Assembly: GCA_965230005.1 (NCBI GenBank)
Contig: OZ245934.1
Span: 2,542,001 to 2,606,000 of the forward strand
DNA: 64,000 nucleotides
Source: SZUA-309 sp965230005
GTDB taxonomy: Bacteria; Pseudomonadota; Gammaproteobacteria; Pseudomonadales; Azotimanducaceae
Direction of reading: 5' to 3'
Notes under the pieces: model-generated
Told to the model about the DNA's origin: nothing
The model's input: the letters and a program-made list of their open reading frames with translations, nothing else
Databases searched by the model: none
Shown here: in pieces, positions 28,439 through 37,530 of the stretch
How the letters are laid out: every line of letters starts with the position of its first letter
Position numbering within the stretch: the stretch's first letter is position 1
Position numbers and translations under genes: made by a program

Positions 28439-29524
28439 TCAAGCCAGATGAGTCCTGGCGAGATACTCGTGGGACTGCATTTCCAGGAGCCGGCTCTTGG
28501 TCCGCTCGAACTCGAAGCGCAGGCGCTCTCCCCCGTAGAGATCCTCGATGGGGGCGTCGGCGGAAAGAATCAGCTTGACGTTGTGGTCGTAGAATTCGTC
28601 CACCAGGGAGATGAAGCGCCGGGCCGCATCCTCGTCCCGGGACGAGAAGCGCCGGACATTGCTGATCAGCACCGCGTGGAAGATCCGTGACAGCTCGATG
28701 TAGTCGTTCTGACTGCGAGGCCCCTCGCAGAGCTCAGCGAACTCGAACCAGGCCACATCCTCGGCCACCATCCGCGCCTTGATGTCACGATTCTCGATGT
28801 TGAGCACCACGTCCTGCTCCGGTGTATCGGGTGCCAGCGCGTGGAAGCTCGATGACAGACTCCGCTCGGCCGCCGCATCGAGGGGTACGTGATAGATCTC
28901 GGCCCGTTCGAGGACCCGCAGCCGGTAATCGGTCTCTGAGTCGAGACAGTGCACGCGGGTGTGGGCTTTGAGAGCTTCGATGGCGGGGAGGAAACGACGC
29001 CGCTGGAGACCGTTTTCGTAAAGCCGGTCCGGTTCCACGTTGCTCGTCGCAACCAGCGTGATGCCACCGGCAAAGAGGTGTTCGAAGAGCTCCCCGAGAA
29101 TCATGGCGTCGCCGATGTCGGACACGAAGAATTCGTCGAAGCAGATGACGTCCGTCTCCGCAACGATGCGCTCGGCCACGGTCTGGAGGGGGTTGCTCTG
29201 CCCCGTCAGCTCCGTCAGATCACCGTGTACCCGACGCATGAAGCGGTGGAAATGCATGCGCAGGCGCCGGTCGGGCGGCAGACACTCATAGAACAGATCC
29301 ATGAGCATGGTCTTACCGCGACCGACACCGCCCCAGAGATACAGTCCCTTCACCGGCGCAGGCGTCTTCCGCCCGAACAGGCCGAGCAGAGACCGCCCGC
29401 GCTGACCGCGCGCCTTCAGAATCTGAAAAAGGGCTTCGAGCAGGTCAACGACGCGGCGCTGCTCGGGGTCTTCGTAAAACTGCGGATCGGCCAGTAGTTG
29501 TTGATATTTTTCTACTGGTGTCAT
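28439..29524 (-). CDS. zapE: ZapE, AFG1-like AAA ATPase of the division septum
   Basis: The 361-residue protein has an AAA-type nucleotide-binding domain: Walker A in GGVGRGKTMLMDLFYE (about residue 66), Walker B CFDEFFVSDIGDA, and the sensor ATSNVEPDRLY. ZapE interacts with FtsZ and is needed for division under stress in E. coli; the homologous mitochondrial AFG1/LACE1 handles respiratory proteins. The start is ATG at 29524. It is transcribed toward rplM but probably as its own unit, divergent from degS. Confidence 0.94.
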   Translation of the reverse strand: MTPVEKYQQLLADPQFYEDPEQRRVVDLLEALFQILKARGQRGRSLLGLFGRKTPAPVKGLYLWGGVGRGKTMLMDLFYECLPPDRRLRMHFHRFMRRVHGDLTELTGQSNPLQTVAERIVAETDVICFDEFFVSDIGDAMILGELFEHLFAGGITLVATSNVEPDRLYENGLQRRRFLPAIEALKAHTRVHCLDSETDYRLRVLERAEIYHVPLDAAAERSLSSSFHALAPDTPEQDVVLNIENRDIKARMVAEDVAWFEFAELCEGPRSQNDYIELSRIFHAVLISNVRRFSSRDEDAARRFISLVDEFYDHNVKLILSADAPIEDLYGGERLRFEFERTKSRLLEMQSHEYLARTHLA

Positions 29525-29604
29525 CCCATCGACTTTAGCCGCTTGCCCTGGTGCTCACAATGGACCCAACGGCAGGCGGCGGCCGTCAGTAAAGCGTCCG
29601 GGCC

Positions 29605-30672
29605 ATGCAACAGACCATACGCCACATCCTGCTTCCAGCCTGCGTCGGCCTCGCCATTGGCGCCGCGGTCCTGTTACTCCTGCGTGTGGGCAACTCCGGG
29701 GGCGAAGACGTGCGCCCGGCCGAGCGCCGGACCGGCTATGCCGATGCCGTGGCCCGGGCGGCACCGGCGGTGGTCAACATCTATTCCCGTATCCGCGAAG
29801 TGCCGCCTTCCTGCCTGCGGGATGCGAACCTGCGACCCTGGTGCGAACGCCTCATGGGTGTGGATCGAACCTCCCTCGGCTCCGGGGTCATCGTTCATCC
29901 CCGCGGCTACGTGCTCACCAACGCGCACGTGATCGCCGGCGCCAGCGAGATCGTGGTCATGCTGAGCGATGGGCGTTCCGCGGAAGCGAGCCTCGTTGGC
30001 AGTGACGAGCTGACCGACCTCGCAGTCGTGCGCGTGCCCTTCACCGATCTCACCCCGATACAACTCGGCGACTCCGACGCCGTTGCCGTGGGGGACCTGG
30101 CCCTGGCCATCGGCAATCCCTTCGGCATCGGCCAGACGGTTTCCCAGGGCATCATCAGCGCCAAAGGCCGGGCCAGCCTTTCCGCCAGTCCCTACGACGA
30201 CTTTCTGCAGACCGACGCCGCCATTAATCCGGGCAACTCCGGCGGCGCCCTCATCGATGCCACAGGCCGCCTGATCGGTATCAATACGCTGATCATCTCG
30301 AGCTCCGGACAGACCATGGGTGTGGGTCTCGCCATCCCGGCACGCCTCGCCTACGAAGTCCTGGAAGAGATCATCAGCACCGGGGCCGTGGTCCGCGGCT
30401 GGCTGGGACTGACCCTGGACCCCATGCCCGCTCCGGATCCCGAGGGCGGCATCGTAATCTCCAGCATCGAAGCCGGCGGGCCTGCCGCCCTGGCGGGTCT
30501 CGTGGCCGGCGACCGCATCCTGGCCCTGGACGGTGAGGCAGCCCGGGATCCCCACCGCCTGTCGAGAGCCATTGGCCGCCGAGATCCCGGGCAGATGCTC
30601 GAGTTGCTGGTGTTGCGTAAAGATGAGCGGCTGCCGATCAGCGTGGTCGCCGGACGCCGCCCGGAAGACTGA
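29605..30672 (+). CDS. degS: DegS/AlgW-type periplasmic site-1 serine protease
   Basis: DegS senses misfolded outer-membrane proteins and cuts the anti-sigma factor of the sigmaE pathway. The 355 residues comprise an N-terminal membrane anchor (about 8-27), a trypsin-like protease domain with triad H108 (TNAHVI), D138 (TDLAV) and S212 (NPGNSGG), and a single PDZ domain (about 245-345). One PDZ domain plus a membrane anchor separates it from DegP/DegQ. A Cys pair (C70, C80) lies just before the protease core. It sits beside the his-murA block as algW does in Pseudomonas, and converges with hisD. Confidence 0.93.
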   Translation: MQQTIRHILLPACVGLAIGAAVLLLLRVGNSGGEDVRPAERRTGYADAVARAAPAVVNIYSRIREVPPSCLRDANLRPWCERLMGVDRTSLGSGVIVHPRGYVLTNAHVIAGASEIVVMLSDGRSAEASLVGSDELTDLAVVRVPFTDLTPIQLGDSDAVAVGDLALAIGNPFGIGQTVSQGIISAKGRASLSASPYDDFLQTDAAINPGNSGGALIDATGRLIGINTLIISSSGQTMGVGLAIPARLAYEVLEEIISTGAVVRGWLGLTLDPMPAPDPEGGIVISSIEAGGPAALAGLVAGDRILALDGEAARDPHRLSRAIGRRDPGQMLELLVLRKDERLPISVVAGRRPED

Positions 30673-30735
30673 TAACGGCGAAGGGTGTGTGCAGCGACCG
30701 GCGGCAGCCACCAGCAGCTGCAATCGCAGATGGCT

Positions 30736-32064
30736 TCAGGTTGGAGGGTCGTTGTGGTCCAGGCCTTCGAGGCGCAGCTCCGCCGCTCGAGCATGGGCCG
30801 TGAGCCCTTCGCCATGCGCCAGAATGGCCGATGCCCGGGCCAGCGCCTGACTGCCTGTGGCAGAAAGCTCGATCACCGAACTCTTTTTCTGGAAATCGTA
30901 GACACCGAGCGGAGAAGAGAAGCGCGCGGACCCATAGGTCGGCAGCACGTGACTGGGTCCAGCCGTGTAGTCGCCCATGACTTCCGGCGAATGGGCACCG
31001 AGAAACACCGCCCCGGCATGACGGACTTTCTCGAGCCAGGCTCGAGGGTTCTCGAGGCAGAGCTCGAGATGCTCCGGCGCAACGCGATTCGCAAGCTCGA
31101 AGGCTTCTTCGAGGGAGCCGGTCTGAATAAGCGCGCCGCGCCCGGCCAGCGAGGCGGCGATGATGTCGCGGCGAGGTGAAGCGGCGAGCGCCGCCTCCAT
31201 GGCCGCAGCCACCTGATCGAGGTAGTCCGCGTCCGGCGACAACAGCAGCGCCTGTGCCGCTTCGTCATGCTCCGCCTGGGAGAACAGATCGTAAACAATC
31301 CAGTCAACGGGCGTGGATCCGTCGGCGATGATGAGCACTTCACTGGGTCCAGCCACCATGTCGATACCCACCTCACCGAAGACCAGACGTTTGGCCGCCG
31401 CCACGAAGACGCCGCCTGGCCCGACAATCTTATCCACCTTCGGCACGGTTTCCGTGCCGATGGCGAGGGCAGCGATGGCCTGCGCACCGCCGATCGTGAA
31501 GGCGCGGTCGACGCCGGCAACCCGAGCGGCGGCAAGAACGAGGTCGTTGCGCTGCCCGTCCGGCGTAGGCACGGTCATGACAAGCTCACCAACACCAGCG
31601 ACCTTTGCCGGGATGGCGGTCATGAGGACCGTCGATGGATAGCTCGCCTGACCGCCGGGCACGTAAAGACCGACTCGATCGAGCGGCGTGACCAGCTGCC
31701 CGAGCCGATTGCCGTCCTCATCCTCGAAGGACCAGGGATCGCTCAGCTGGTGCTCGTGATAACGGCGGATCCGCTCCGCAGCCGTCGTCAGCGCTTCCTG
31801 TTCGACCCGCCCGATCCGCTGCCAGGCCGCTTCGAAATCCCCCGGCGTAAGCTCCGTCTCCGCGACACTCGCCACCTCGAGTCGGTCGAAACGTCGGGTG
31901 AGCTCGAGGAGGGCGCTGTCGCCCTCCTCCCGCACTTTCCGGACGACGCCTCGGGCCGTTTCCAGCACCTCACTGTCTTCGGCCGTATCCCAGGCCAGAA
32001 GGCCCTCCAGGGCGTCGGAGAAGCCTGAATCAGCACTCCGGAGCCGGGCAATTTCCACGGTCAC
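30736..32064 (-). CDS. hisD: HisD, histidinol dehydrogenase
   Basis: HisD performs the last two NAD-dependent oxidations of histidine synthesis. The 442-residue product shows VGLYVPGGQASYPSTVLM, IVGPGGVFVAAAK, the zinc-site region AGPSEVLIIAD, FSQAEHDEAAQALLLS, and the C-terminal TAGPSHVLPT. The start is probably GTG at 32064, just past the hisG stop; GTG at 32058 is an alternative. The long upstream in-frame extension is a hisG shadow. hisC, which follows in Pseudomonas, is absent. Confidence 0.95.
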   Translation of the reverse strand: MTVEIARLRSADSGFSDALEGLLAWDTAEDSEVLETARGVVRKVREEGDSALLELTRRFDRLEVASVAETELTPGDFEAAWQRIGRVEQEALTTAAERIRRYHEHQLSDPWSFEDEDGNRLGQLVTPLDRVGLYVPGGQASYPSTVLMTAIPAKVAGVGELVMTVPTPDGQRNDLVLAAARVAGVDRAFTIGGAQAIAALAIGTETVPKVDKIVGPGGVFVAAAKRLVFGEVGIDMVAGPSEVLIIADGSTPVDWIVYDLFSQAEHDEAAQALLLSPDADYLDQVAAAMEAALAASPRRDIIAASLAGRGALIQTGSLEEAFELANRVAPEHLELCLENPRAWLEKVRHAGAVFLGAHSPEVMGDYTAGPSHVLPTYGSARFSSPLGVYDFQKKSSVIELSATGSQALARASAILAHGEGLTAHARAAELRLEGLDHNDPPT

Positions 32065-32065
32065 C

Positions 32066-32725
32066 TCAGGTCCCCTGGTCTTTCGCGGCCGAACCACGGG
32101 CCAGCACCGCAAGCAGCGCCTGCACATCGTTGAAGCGGGTCCGCATGGAGGCCCGGTTGACGATGACGCGGGAAGAGATGTCCGCGATCGTATCCAGAGC
32201 GACGAGTCCGTTGGCCTTAAGCGTATTCCCCGTATCGACGATGTCGACAATACAGTCAGCAAGGTCCATGAGAGGGGCGATCTCCATGGCACCGGAAAGA
32301 GGAATGATGGTCACCTGCTGGCCCAGGCTTTCGTAATAGCGCCGGGTTACGTTGACGAACTTGGTGGCGACCCGGAGCGGGCCTCGGGGCTGCTCGCCTC
32401 GAGCAATTGCGCTTTCCGCCGGGGCGGCCGTCATGAGCCGGCAGCGTCCGATGCCCAGATCGAGACGCTCATAGAACTGCGCGCCGCTGCCGTATTCCAT
32501 GATCGTGTCTTTGCCGGTCACGCCGAGATCGGCAGCGCCCCGCTCCACGTAGGTGGGTACGTCGGAGCCGCGCATGACCACCAGCCGATGATCGCCGCTG
32601 GCCGAGTCAAAGATCAGCTTGCGGCTCTCTTCCGGATCCTCTGTGGGCTCAATCCCGGCTTCTTTCAGGAGCGGCAGGCACTCCGCCAGGATCCGGCCGC
32701 GATTCAGAGCGATGGTCAGTCCCAT
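32066..32725 (-). CDS. hisG: HisG, ATP phosphoribosyltransferase, short (HisZ-dependent) form
   Basis: HisG catalyses the first committed step of histidine synthesis. At 219 residues it lacks the C-terminal ACT-like regulatory domain, so it is the short form that needs the HisZ regulatory subunit. Signatures visible: LTIALNRGRI, VMRGSDVPTYVERGAADLGVTGKD, and the PRPP-loop region CIVDIVDTGNTLKANGL. No hisZ is in the window. The start ATG at 32725 is 52 bp after the murA stop. Confidence 0.95.
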   Translation of the reverse strand: MGLTIALNRGRILAECLPLLKEAGIEPTEDPEESRKLIFDSASGDHRLVVMRGSDVPTYVERGAADLGVTGKDTIMEYGSGAQFYERLDLGIGRCRLMTAAPAESAIARGEQPRGPLRVATKFVNVTRRYYESLGQQVTIIPLSGAMEIAPLMDLADCIVDIVDTGNTLKANGLVALDTIADISSRVIVNRASMRTRFNDVQALLAVLARGSAAKDQGT

Positions 32726-32777
32726 GAATTCAGGTCTCGTGAGCTAAGGAGGCTTCTGCGTGACGACCGGCAGGGCG

Positions 32778-34040
32778 TCAACGTACCCGCTGCACGTCGG
32801 CGCCGAGCAGCTGCAGCTTTTCTTCTATGGTCTCGTAGCCGCGGTCGATATGGTAGATGCGATCGATGAGCGTGGTCCCTCTGGCCATGAGGGCGGCAAC
32901 GACCAGACTGAAGGAGGCGCGCAGATCCGTAGCCATAACCGGTGCGGCCCGCAACTGCTCAACGCCATGGACCACCGCCGTGGACGCGTTCTCGAGCTCG
33001 ATGCGGGCACCCAGGCGATTGATCTCCTGCACGTGCATGAAGCGGTTCTCGAAGATCGTTTCCGTGATCCGACTGTCGCCTTCGGCAATGGCGTTCATGG
33101 CCAGATACTGTGCCTGCATGTCCGTCGGAAACCCGGGATAAACGTCCGTTTCGATGTCCACGGCGACCGGTCGCCGGCCACCCATGTCCAGCTCAATCGT
33201 GTCGCCGTCACAAACGATCTCTGCGCCGGAGGCGCGCAGTTTCTCGAGCACGGCATCCAGCGTTTCCGGCGCCGTCTCTGAGAGGCGCACCCGGCCGCCG
33301 GTCGCCGCGGCCGCAATCAGATAGGTGCCGGTCTCCACCCGGTCAGGCATGACGTCGAAGCTGCAGCCGTGGAGCCGCTCGACGCCCTCGACGACGATCG
33401 TGTCCGTGCCCTGCCCGGTGATCCTCGCCCCCATGGCGTTGAGGAAATTGGCGAGATCGACAATCTCCGGTTCCCGGGCCGCGTTCATGATCCTCGTGCG
33501 ACCTTCTGCGAGGGTCGCGGCCATGAGCACGTTTTCCGTGCCACCCACGGTCACCAGATCGAAGGTAACATCACCACCCGCCAGGCGCCCTTGCCGCTCG
33601 GCGCGCACGTACCCCTCCTGGACGTCAATGGCGGCGCCAAGGGCTTCGAGACCTTTGAGATGCTGATCGACAGGTCGGGCACCGATCGCACAGCCGCCCG
33701 GCAGGGAGACTTCTGCCCGACCAAATCGGGCCAGGAGCGGGCCGAGCACTACAAAAGAGGCCCGCATGGTTTTCACCAGCTCGTAGGGGGCTTTGAGCGA
33801 TTTGAGGTCGGCGGCCGTGACTTCGACCCGCATTTTCTCGTCAATGACCACATCGGCGCCCAGGCAGCCGAGCAGTTCGATCATGGTGGTGACGTCGTGC
33901 AGATGCGGCACGTTGCCGATGCTGACCGGTTCATCGGTCAGCAGCGTCCCCGCCAGGATCTTCAGGGCCGAATTCTTGGCGCCGGAAACCTTGAGATCTC
34001 CCGAGAGCGTGCGCCCACCGGTAATGAGCAGCTTGTCCAC
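32778..34040 (-). CDS. murA: MurA, UDP-N-acetylglucosamine 1-carboxyvinyltransferase
   Basis: MurA transfers enolpyruvate from PEP to UDP-GlcNAc, the first committed peptidoglycan step. The 420-residue protein has the double-domain EPSP-synthase-like fold. The phosphoenolpyruvate-binding loop LPGGCAIGARPVDQH keeps the catalytic Cys, so it should be fosfomycin-sensitive in kind. Other motifs are SGAKNSALKILA and YPGFPTDMQAQ. The start is GTG at 34040, 9 bp after ibaG. Confidence 0.97.
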   Translation of the reverse strand: MDKLLITGGRTLSGDLKVSGAKNSALKILAGTLLTDEPVSIGNVPHLHDVTTMIELLGCLGADVVIDEKMRVEVTAADLKSLKAPYELVKTMRASFVVLGPLLARFGRAEVSLPGGCAIGARPVDQHLKGLEALGAAIDVQEGYVRAERQGRLAGGDVTFDLVTVGGTENVLMAATLAEGRTRIMNAAREPEIVDLANFLNAMGARITGQGTDTIVVEGVERLHGCSFDVMPDRVETGTYLIAAAATGGRVRLSETAPETLDAVLEKLRASGAEIVCDGDTIELDMGGRRPVAVDIETDVYPGFPTDMQAQYLAMNAIAEGDSRITETIFENRFMHVQEINRLGARIELENASTAVVHGVEQLRAAPVMATDLRASFSLVVAALMARGTTLIDRIYHIDRGYETIEEKLQLLGADVQRVR

Positions 34041-34049
34041 AATCCGGCC

Positions 34050-34280
34050 TCAGCCGTCGGCTTCAGCGACGGTCAGCGCTCGGATCGTCACCGCGTGGAG
34101 GCGGCCATCTCGGATATAGTCCTCGATGCAGCCATAAACCTTCTGCTGTTTCTGGACCCGGGACAGGCCTTCGAAGCTGTCACTGATCACGGTGATGAGG
34201 GCGCGGTTACCGTCGACCACCACATCGATCCGGGCATCGGCAATGGCCGCCAGAACGGCCTGGTTGATTTCGTCGTTCAT
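34050..34280 (-). CDS. ibaG: IbaG, BolA-family protein
   Basis: This 76-residue BolA-like protein (YrbA/IbaG branch) has the family core DSFEGLSRVQKQQKVYG with a conserved RV-x-RQ-type helix, then IRDGRLHAVTIRAL. BolA-type proteins work with monothiol glutaredoxins on iron-sulfur traffic. Its place between mlaB and murA is conserved. The ATG at 34280 overlaps the mlaB stop (ATGA). Confidence 0.92.
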   Translation of the reverse strand: MNDEINQAVLAAIADARIDVVVDGNRALITVISDSFEGLSRVQKQQKVYGCIEDYIRDGRLHAVTIRALTVAEADG

Positions 34281-34624
34281 GCGTTCTCCATGGTTTCGGC
34301 CCCCGCCGAGCCCCTTGGCGGTGTGCTCACCGCCGATGTTACGGCCGACGTCGTCTCCACGGGCAGCGCCTGACGCAGACCGCTGACCTCGATGATGTTC
34401 ATGAGCGCCGGGGGTACCGAAAAAAAGTGCACGACCTTGCCACGGGCGTGCGCGTAACGGAACCAGGCGATGAGCACGGCGACGGCCGCTGAACTCGCCT
34501 CCGCCAGTCCGGACAGATCGAAACTGGGCTCCGCCTCTGCGTCGATGTAGGCATCGCCGAGTTCGCGCAGGGCGATGAGACCATCAAAGCCGACGCTGGC
34601 GGGAAAAGAGAACGGCACGCTCAT
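34277..34624 (-). CDS. mlaB: MlaB, STAS-domain subunit of the Mla phospholipid transporter
   Basis: This 115-residue single STAS-domain protein has a FDLSGLAEASSAAVAVLIAWFRYA core, where the Ser-rich helix docks on the MlaF ATPase. It stabilises the MlaFEDB complex, which moves phospholipids between the membranes. The last 25 residues are Ser/Thr/Ala-rich and probably disordered. The gene follows mlaC by 3 bp. Confidence 0.9.
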   Translation of the reverse strand: MSVPFSFPASVGFDGLIALRELGDAYIDAEAEPSFDLSGLAEASSAAVAVLIAWFRYAHARGKVVHFFSVPPALMNIIEVSGLRQALPVETTSAVTSAVSTPPRGSAGAETMENA

Positions 34625-34627
34625 GAC

Positions 34628-35335
34628 TCAGTTGGCGCTGACCTTCTGCGGCTGGGCCTCCGTGGTCTCAATGGCACCCAGGGACGCCACCCAGCCATCA
34701 ATGGCTTTGTCCATGTCGCCACCGTAGGCGGGGTCGTTCACCGCGCTGGCGAACTGGTTGCGATAAGTCAGGCCCATGTTGATGCCGTTGATGATGATGT
34801 TGCGCACCTGCCAGCCAGCTTCTTCGGACTTCGCCATGGAATAGATGACGGGGTAAACGTCCCCCTCGGAACGGATCTCCTGTTTGACGCTCGCCCGGTC
34901 CGGCCGCTTCGGCGGCCGCTCCGACGGCACGATCTCCGCACCGCCGTCGTTGAATTCCGTGAGAGCGAGCGCGTAGGTGCGCACCAGGCTCCACTTGAAA
35001 CCATCGGCGAAACGCTGCCGCTGCTCCGGGGTAGCCCGTTTGTAGTGCGCGGCCATGACGCTGCGGGCAAAGCGCGGGAAGTCGATGACAGGATTCAGCA
35101 ACGCCTCGACAGCCACATAGAAACGCTCCGGATCATCGTCGACGTAGCTCTTTGCGTCGTCGATGAGGGTCAGCATATCGGCAGTGGTGGCGGCAACCAG
35201 CGCTTCGGCTTCACGAACCTGGCTGTGGGCCGGCAGGGCCAGCAGCAGGGCGGCGCCAAGCAGCAGCGCCTTCGCCACGGACGCTATGGCAAGGGGCGCG
35301 CTGGCAGCGGGAATGGAACGGATCGGGTGGTACAT
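34628..35335 (-). CDS. mlaC: MlaC, periplasmic phospholipid carrier
   Basis: MlaC shuttles phospholipid between the outer-membrane MlaA-porin complex and inner-membrane MlaFEDB. The 235-residue precursor has a signal peptide (cleaved after LPAHS at about residue 39) and the Tol-Tol-Ttg2 domain: RFARSVMAAHYKRATPEQRQRFADGF, then SVKQEI, WQVRNIIINGINMGLTYRNQFAS. The ATG at 35335 has a strong GGAGAG ribosome site. A 90-bp gap to mlaD contains the repeated 9-mer GCGCACAGG. Confidence 0.95.
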   Translation of the reverse strand: MYHPIRSIPAASAPLAIASVAKALLLGAALLLALPAHSQVREAEALVAATTADMLTLIDDAKSYVDDDPERFYVAVEALLNPVIDFPRFARSVMAAHYKRATPEQRQRFADGFKWSLVRTYALALTEFNDGGAEIVPSERPPKRPDRASVKQEIRSEGDVYPVIYSMAKSEEAGWQVRNIIINGINMGLTYRNQFASAVNDPAYGGDMDKAIDGWVASLGAIETTEAQPQKVSAN

Positions 35336-35425
35336 CTTTTCTCTCCGTTTTTGTCTCAGCTTTGACGCTTATCCCTGTGCGCTTGGGTGGTTAGTCGGGT
35401 TGGCAGCCTGTGCGCTGAAGGCGCT

Positions 35426-35884
35426 TCACGATGAGCCGAGGCGCGTAATCAGGTCACCCACCAGATTTTCCAGGACCAGGGCGCCCTGGGTCTCTTCGAT
35501 TTCGCTGCCATTTGCAAGCATCTCTTCGTCGGCGCCTGGCAGCAGGCTCACGTAGCGGGCGCCCAGTATACCTTCCGTCAGTATCTGTGCGCCCGTGTCG
35601 ATGGGCAGGCTCCCCGGCGCTCCGTTGATTTCGAGGGTCACCACTGCCTCGCCATACTCGAGATCGACATCGATGGCCGCCACCCGGCCCACGGTCACGC
35701 CGGCCATGCTGACCTTGGCCCGGGGCCGAAGCCCTGCTACGTCATCGAAGCGCGCCGTGACGATGTAGCTGTCGCTGCTCTGGGCCAGGTTCACGCCGCT
35801 TACCTTCACGGCAAGGAAAACGAGTGCCAGGGCGCCGGCGAGCACAAATGCTCCGACGCTGATCTCAACGGTTCGCATGCGCAT
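35426..35884 (-). CDS. mlaD: MlaD, MCE-domain subunit of the Mla transporter
   Basis: The 152-residue protein has an N-terminal membrane helix (residues 5-26) and one MCE domain (about 39-115, with FDDVAGLRPRAKVSMAGVTVGRV), the part that forms a hexameric lipid channel in the periplasm. A hydrophobic C-terminal stretch follows. The ATG at 35884 overlaps the mlaE stop by one base (TAATG). An alternative ATG lies two codons on. Confidence 0.95.
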   Translation of the reverse strand: MRMRTVEISVGAFVLAGALALVFLAVKVSGVNLAQSSDSYIVTARFDDVAGLRPRAKVSMAGVTVGRVAAIDVDLEYGEAVVTLEINGAPGSLPIDTGAQILTEGILGARYVSLLPGADEEMLANGSEIEETQGALVLENLVGDLITRLGSS

Positions 35885-36666
35885 TATTTGAATTCTCCGT
35901 ACATGCTCAGGGTGAGGATGAAGTCGAGGGCAAGAATCATGACGGACGACATGACCACCGTGCGGGTGGTGGCCAGACCGATGCCCTCCGGCGTCGGCTC
36001 TGTGTCGTAACCCTGAAAGACCGCGATCCAGGTCACCACAATGGCGAAAATTACGCTTTTGACCATGCCCTTGCCGACATCGTTCCAGAGTTCGACGCTG
36101 TCCTGCATACCGGACCAGAAACTGCCGACGTCGGACCCCAGCCATTCTACGGCGACGACCATGCCCCCGTAGATGGCGACCACGTTAAACATCGCGGTCA
36201 GCAGCGGCATGCTGATGATGCCCGCCCAGAGCCGGGGCGCGACGATCCGCCGCAGCGGGTCCACGCCCATCATCTCCATGCTCGACAGCTGTTCCGTGGT
36301 CTTCATGAGACCAATCTCCGCGGTCACCGCCGAACCGGCGCGGCCTGCAAACAGCAGGCCCGTAACCACGGGACCGAGCTCTCTCAGCAGCACGAGAGCC
36401 AGGCCGAGACCCACAGCGTCCTCGGCACCGAAGCGCGACAGCTGTGTGTAGAACTGAAGCGCAATGACCGCACCGATCGAGAACGCCGAGAGGATGATGA
36501 TGACCAGCGACAGCACCCCGACGTTGTAGATCTGCCGCACCAGGAGCGGCAGCTCCGACAGTCGCGGCAGGCCCCAGAGCGCCGTGGCCCACATGATCGT
36601 TGCCCGGCCGAGACTCGCCATACGCTCGAGGCTGCGATCGCCCAGACTGCGAACGAAATCGATCAC
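35884..36666 (-). CDS. mlaE: MlaE, permease subunit of the Mla transporter
   Basis: This 260-residue polytopic permease of the MlaE/YrbE family has five to six membrane segments and the conserved GPVVTGLLFAGRAGSAVTAEIGLMKTTEQ coupling region that contacts the MlaF ATPase, followed by MEMMGVDPLRRIVAPR. The start is GTG at 36666, overlapping the mlaF stop (GTGA). Confidence 0.96.
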   Translation of the reverse strand: MIDFVRSLGDRSLERMASLGRATIMWATALWGLPRLSELPLLVRQIYNVGVLSLVIIILSAFSIGAVIALQFYTQLSRFGAEDAVGLGLALVLLRELGPVVTGLLFAGRAGSAVTAEIGLMKTTEQLSSMEMMGVDPLRRIVAPRLWAGIISMPLLTAMFNVVAIYGGMVVAVEWLGSDVGSFWSGMQDSVELWNDVGKGMVKSVIFAIVVTWIAVFQGYDTEPTPEGIGLATTRTVVMSSVMILALDFILTLSMYGEFK

Positions 36667-37496
36667 CGCGAGGAATCCCCGAGCAGATCGTAGGCGAGCT
36701 CATCCGCCGGATAGTGAAAGGGTACCGGCCCGTCCGGCGTGCCGGTAACAAACTGACGAACGCGGGGAGAAGGATGCTCCGGGAGCTCGGCCGGTTGCCC
36801 GCCGGCAACCACCTTGCCACCGTCGAGGATGTAGATTTTGTCCGAGATACCGGCCGTTTCGTGGATGTCATGGGAAACGAGGAGGCTCGTCGCGCCAAGG
36901 GCCGCATTGAGCCGGCGGATCAGGGAGACCACCACCCCCATGGAGATCGGATCCTGGCCCGTAAAGGGCTCGTCGTACATGAGCAGACAGGGATCGAGGG
37001 CGATGGCCCGGGCAAGCGCAACCCGCCGCGCCATGCCTCCCGACAGCTGGCTGGGCATGAGATCCCGGGCGCCGCGGAGACCCACGGCGTTGAGCTTCAT
37101 GATCACCAGGTCGCGGATCGTCTCCTCCGGTAGATCGGTATGTTCCCGAAGTGGAAACGCGACGTTGTCGTAGACGCTCATGTCCGTGAACAGCGCAGAG
37201 GATTGGAAAAGCATGCCGATGTCTTTGCGCAGCTCGAGCAGTTCGCCGCGACTGACGCGGGTAACGTCCTCGCCGCGCAGCAGCACCTGTCCGGCTTCGG
37301 GCTTCAGCTGCCCACCAATGATGCGCAGCAGCGTGGTCTTGCCACAGCCGCTCGGCCCCATGAGGGCGGTGATCTGTCCCCGGGGGACGGTCATGGAAAG
37401 ACCGTCGAAAATGAGGCGCTCGCCACGGCGGAACACGAGGTCCCGGATCTCGATCAGGTTGTCCTCCGCCGCGGATGCAGCGACTGCCTCGGCCAT
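36663..37496 (-). CDS. mlaF: MlaF, ATPase subunit of the Mla transporter
   Basis: The 277-residue ABC ATPase has Walker A GPSGCGKTTL, Q-loop, signature LSGGMARRVALARA, Walker B LLMYDEPFTGQDP and the switch histidine (SHD). It powers MlaFEDB phospholipid transport. The ATG at 37496 is first in mlaFEDCB-ibaG-murA-hisGD, a run with only small gaps. Confidence 0.96.
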   Translation of the reverse strand: MAEAVAASAAEDNLIEIRDLVFRRGERLIFDGLSMTVPRGQITALMGPSGCGKTTLLRIIGGQLKPEAGQVLLRGEDVTRVSRGELLELRKDIGMLFQSSALFTDMSVYDNVAFPLREHTDLPEETIRDLVIMKLNAVGLRGARDLMPSQLSGGMARRVALARAIALDPCLLMYDEPFTGQDPISMGVVVSLIRRLNAALGATSLLVSHDIHETAGISDKIYILDGGKVVAGGQPAELPEHPSPRVRQFVTGTPDGPVPFHYPADELAYDLLGDSSR

Positions 37497-37524
37497 TTAC
37501 CGGTTGCCTCGTGAACGACCCGCA

Positions 37525-37530
37525 ACTATA
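37525..37530 (-). promoter_or_regulatory. Candidate mlaF operon -10 element
   Basis: TATAGT on the minus strand lies 29 bp upstream of the mlaF ATG, inside the 179-bp divergent gap with yrbG. The -35 is not well formed (T-rich, around 37548-37553). I see no convincing yrbG promoter on the other strand. Confidence 0.4.
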
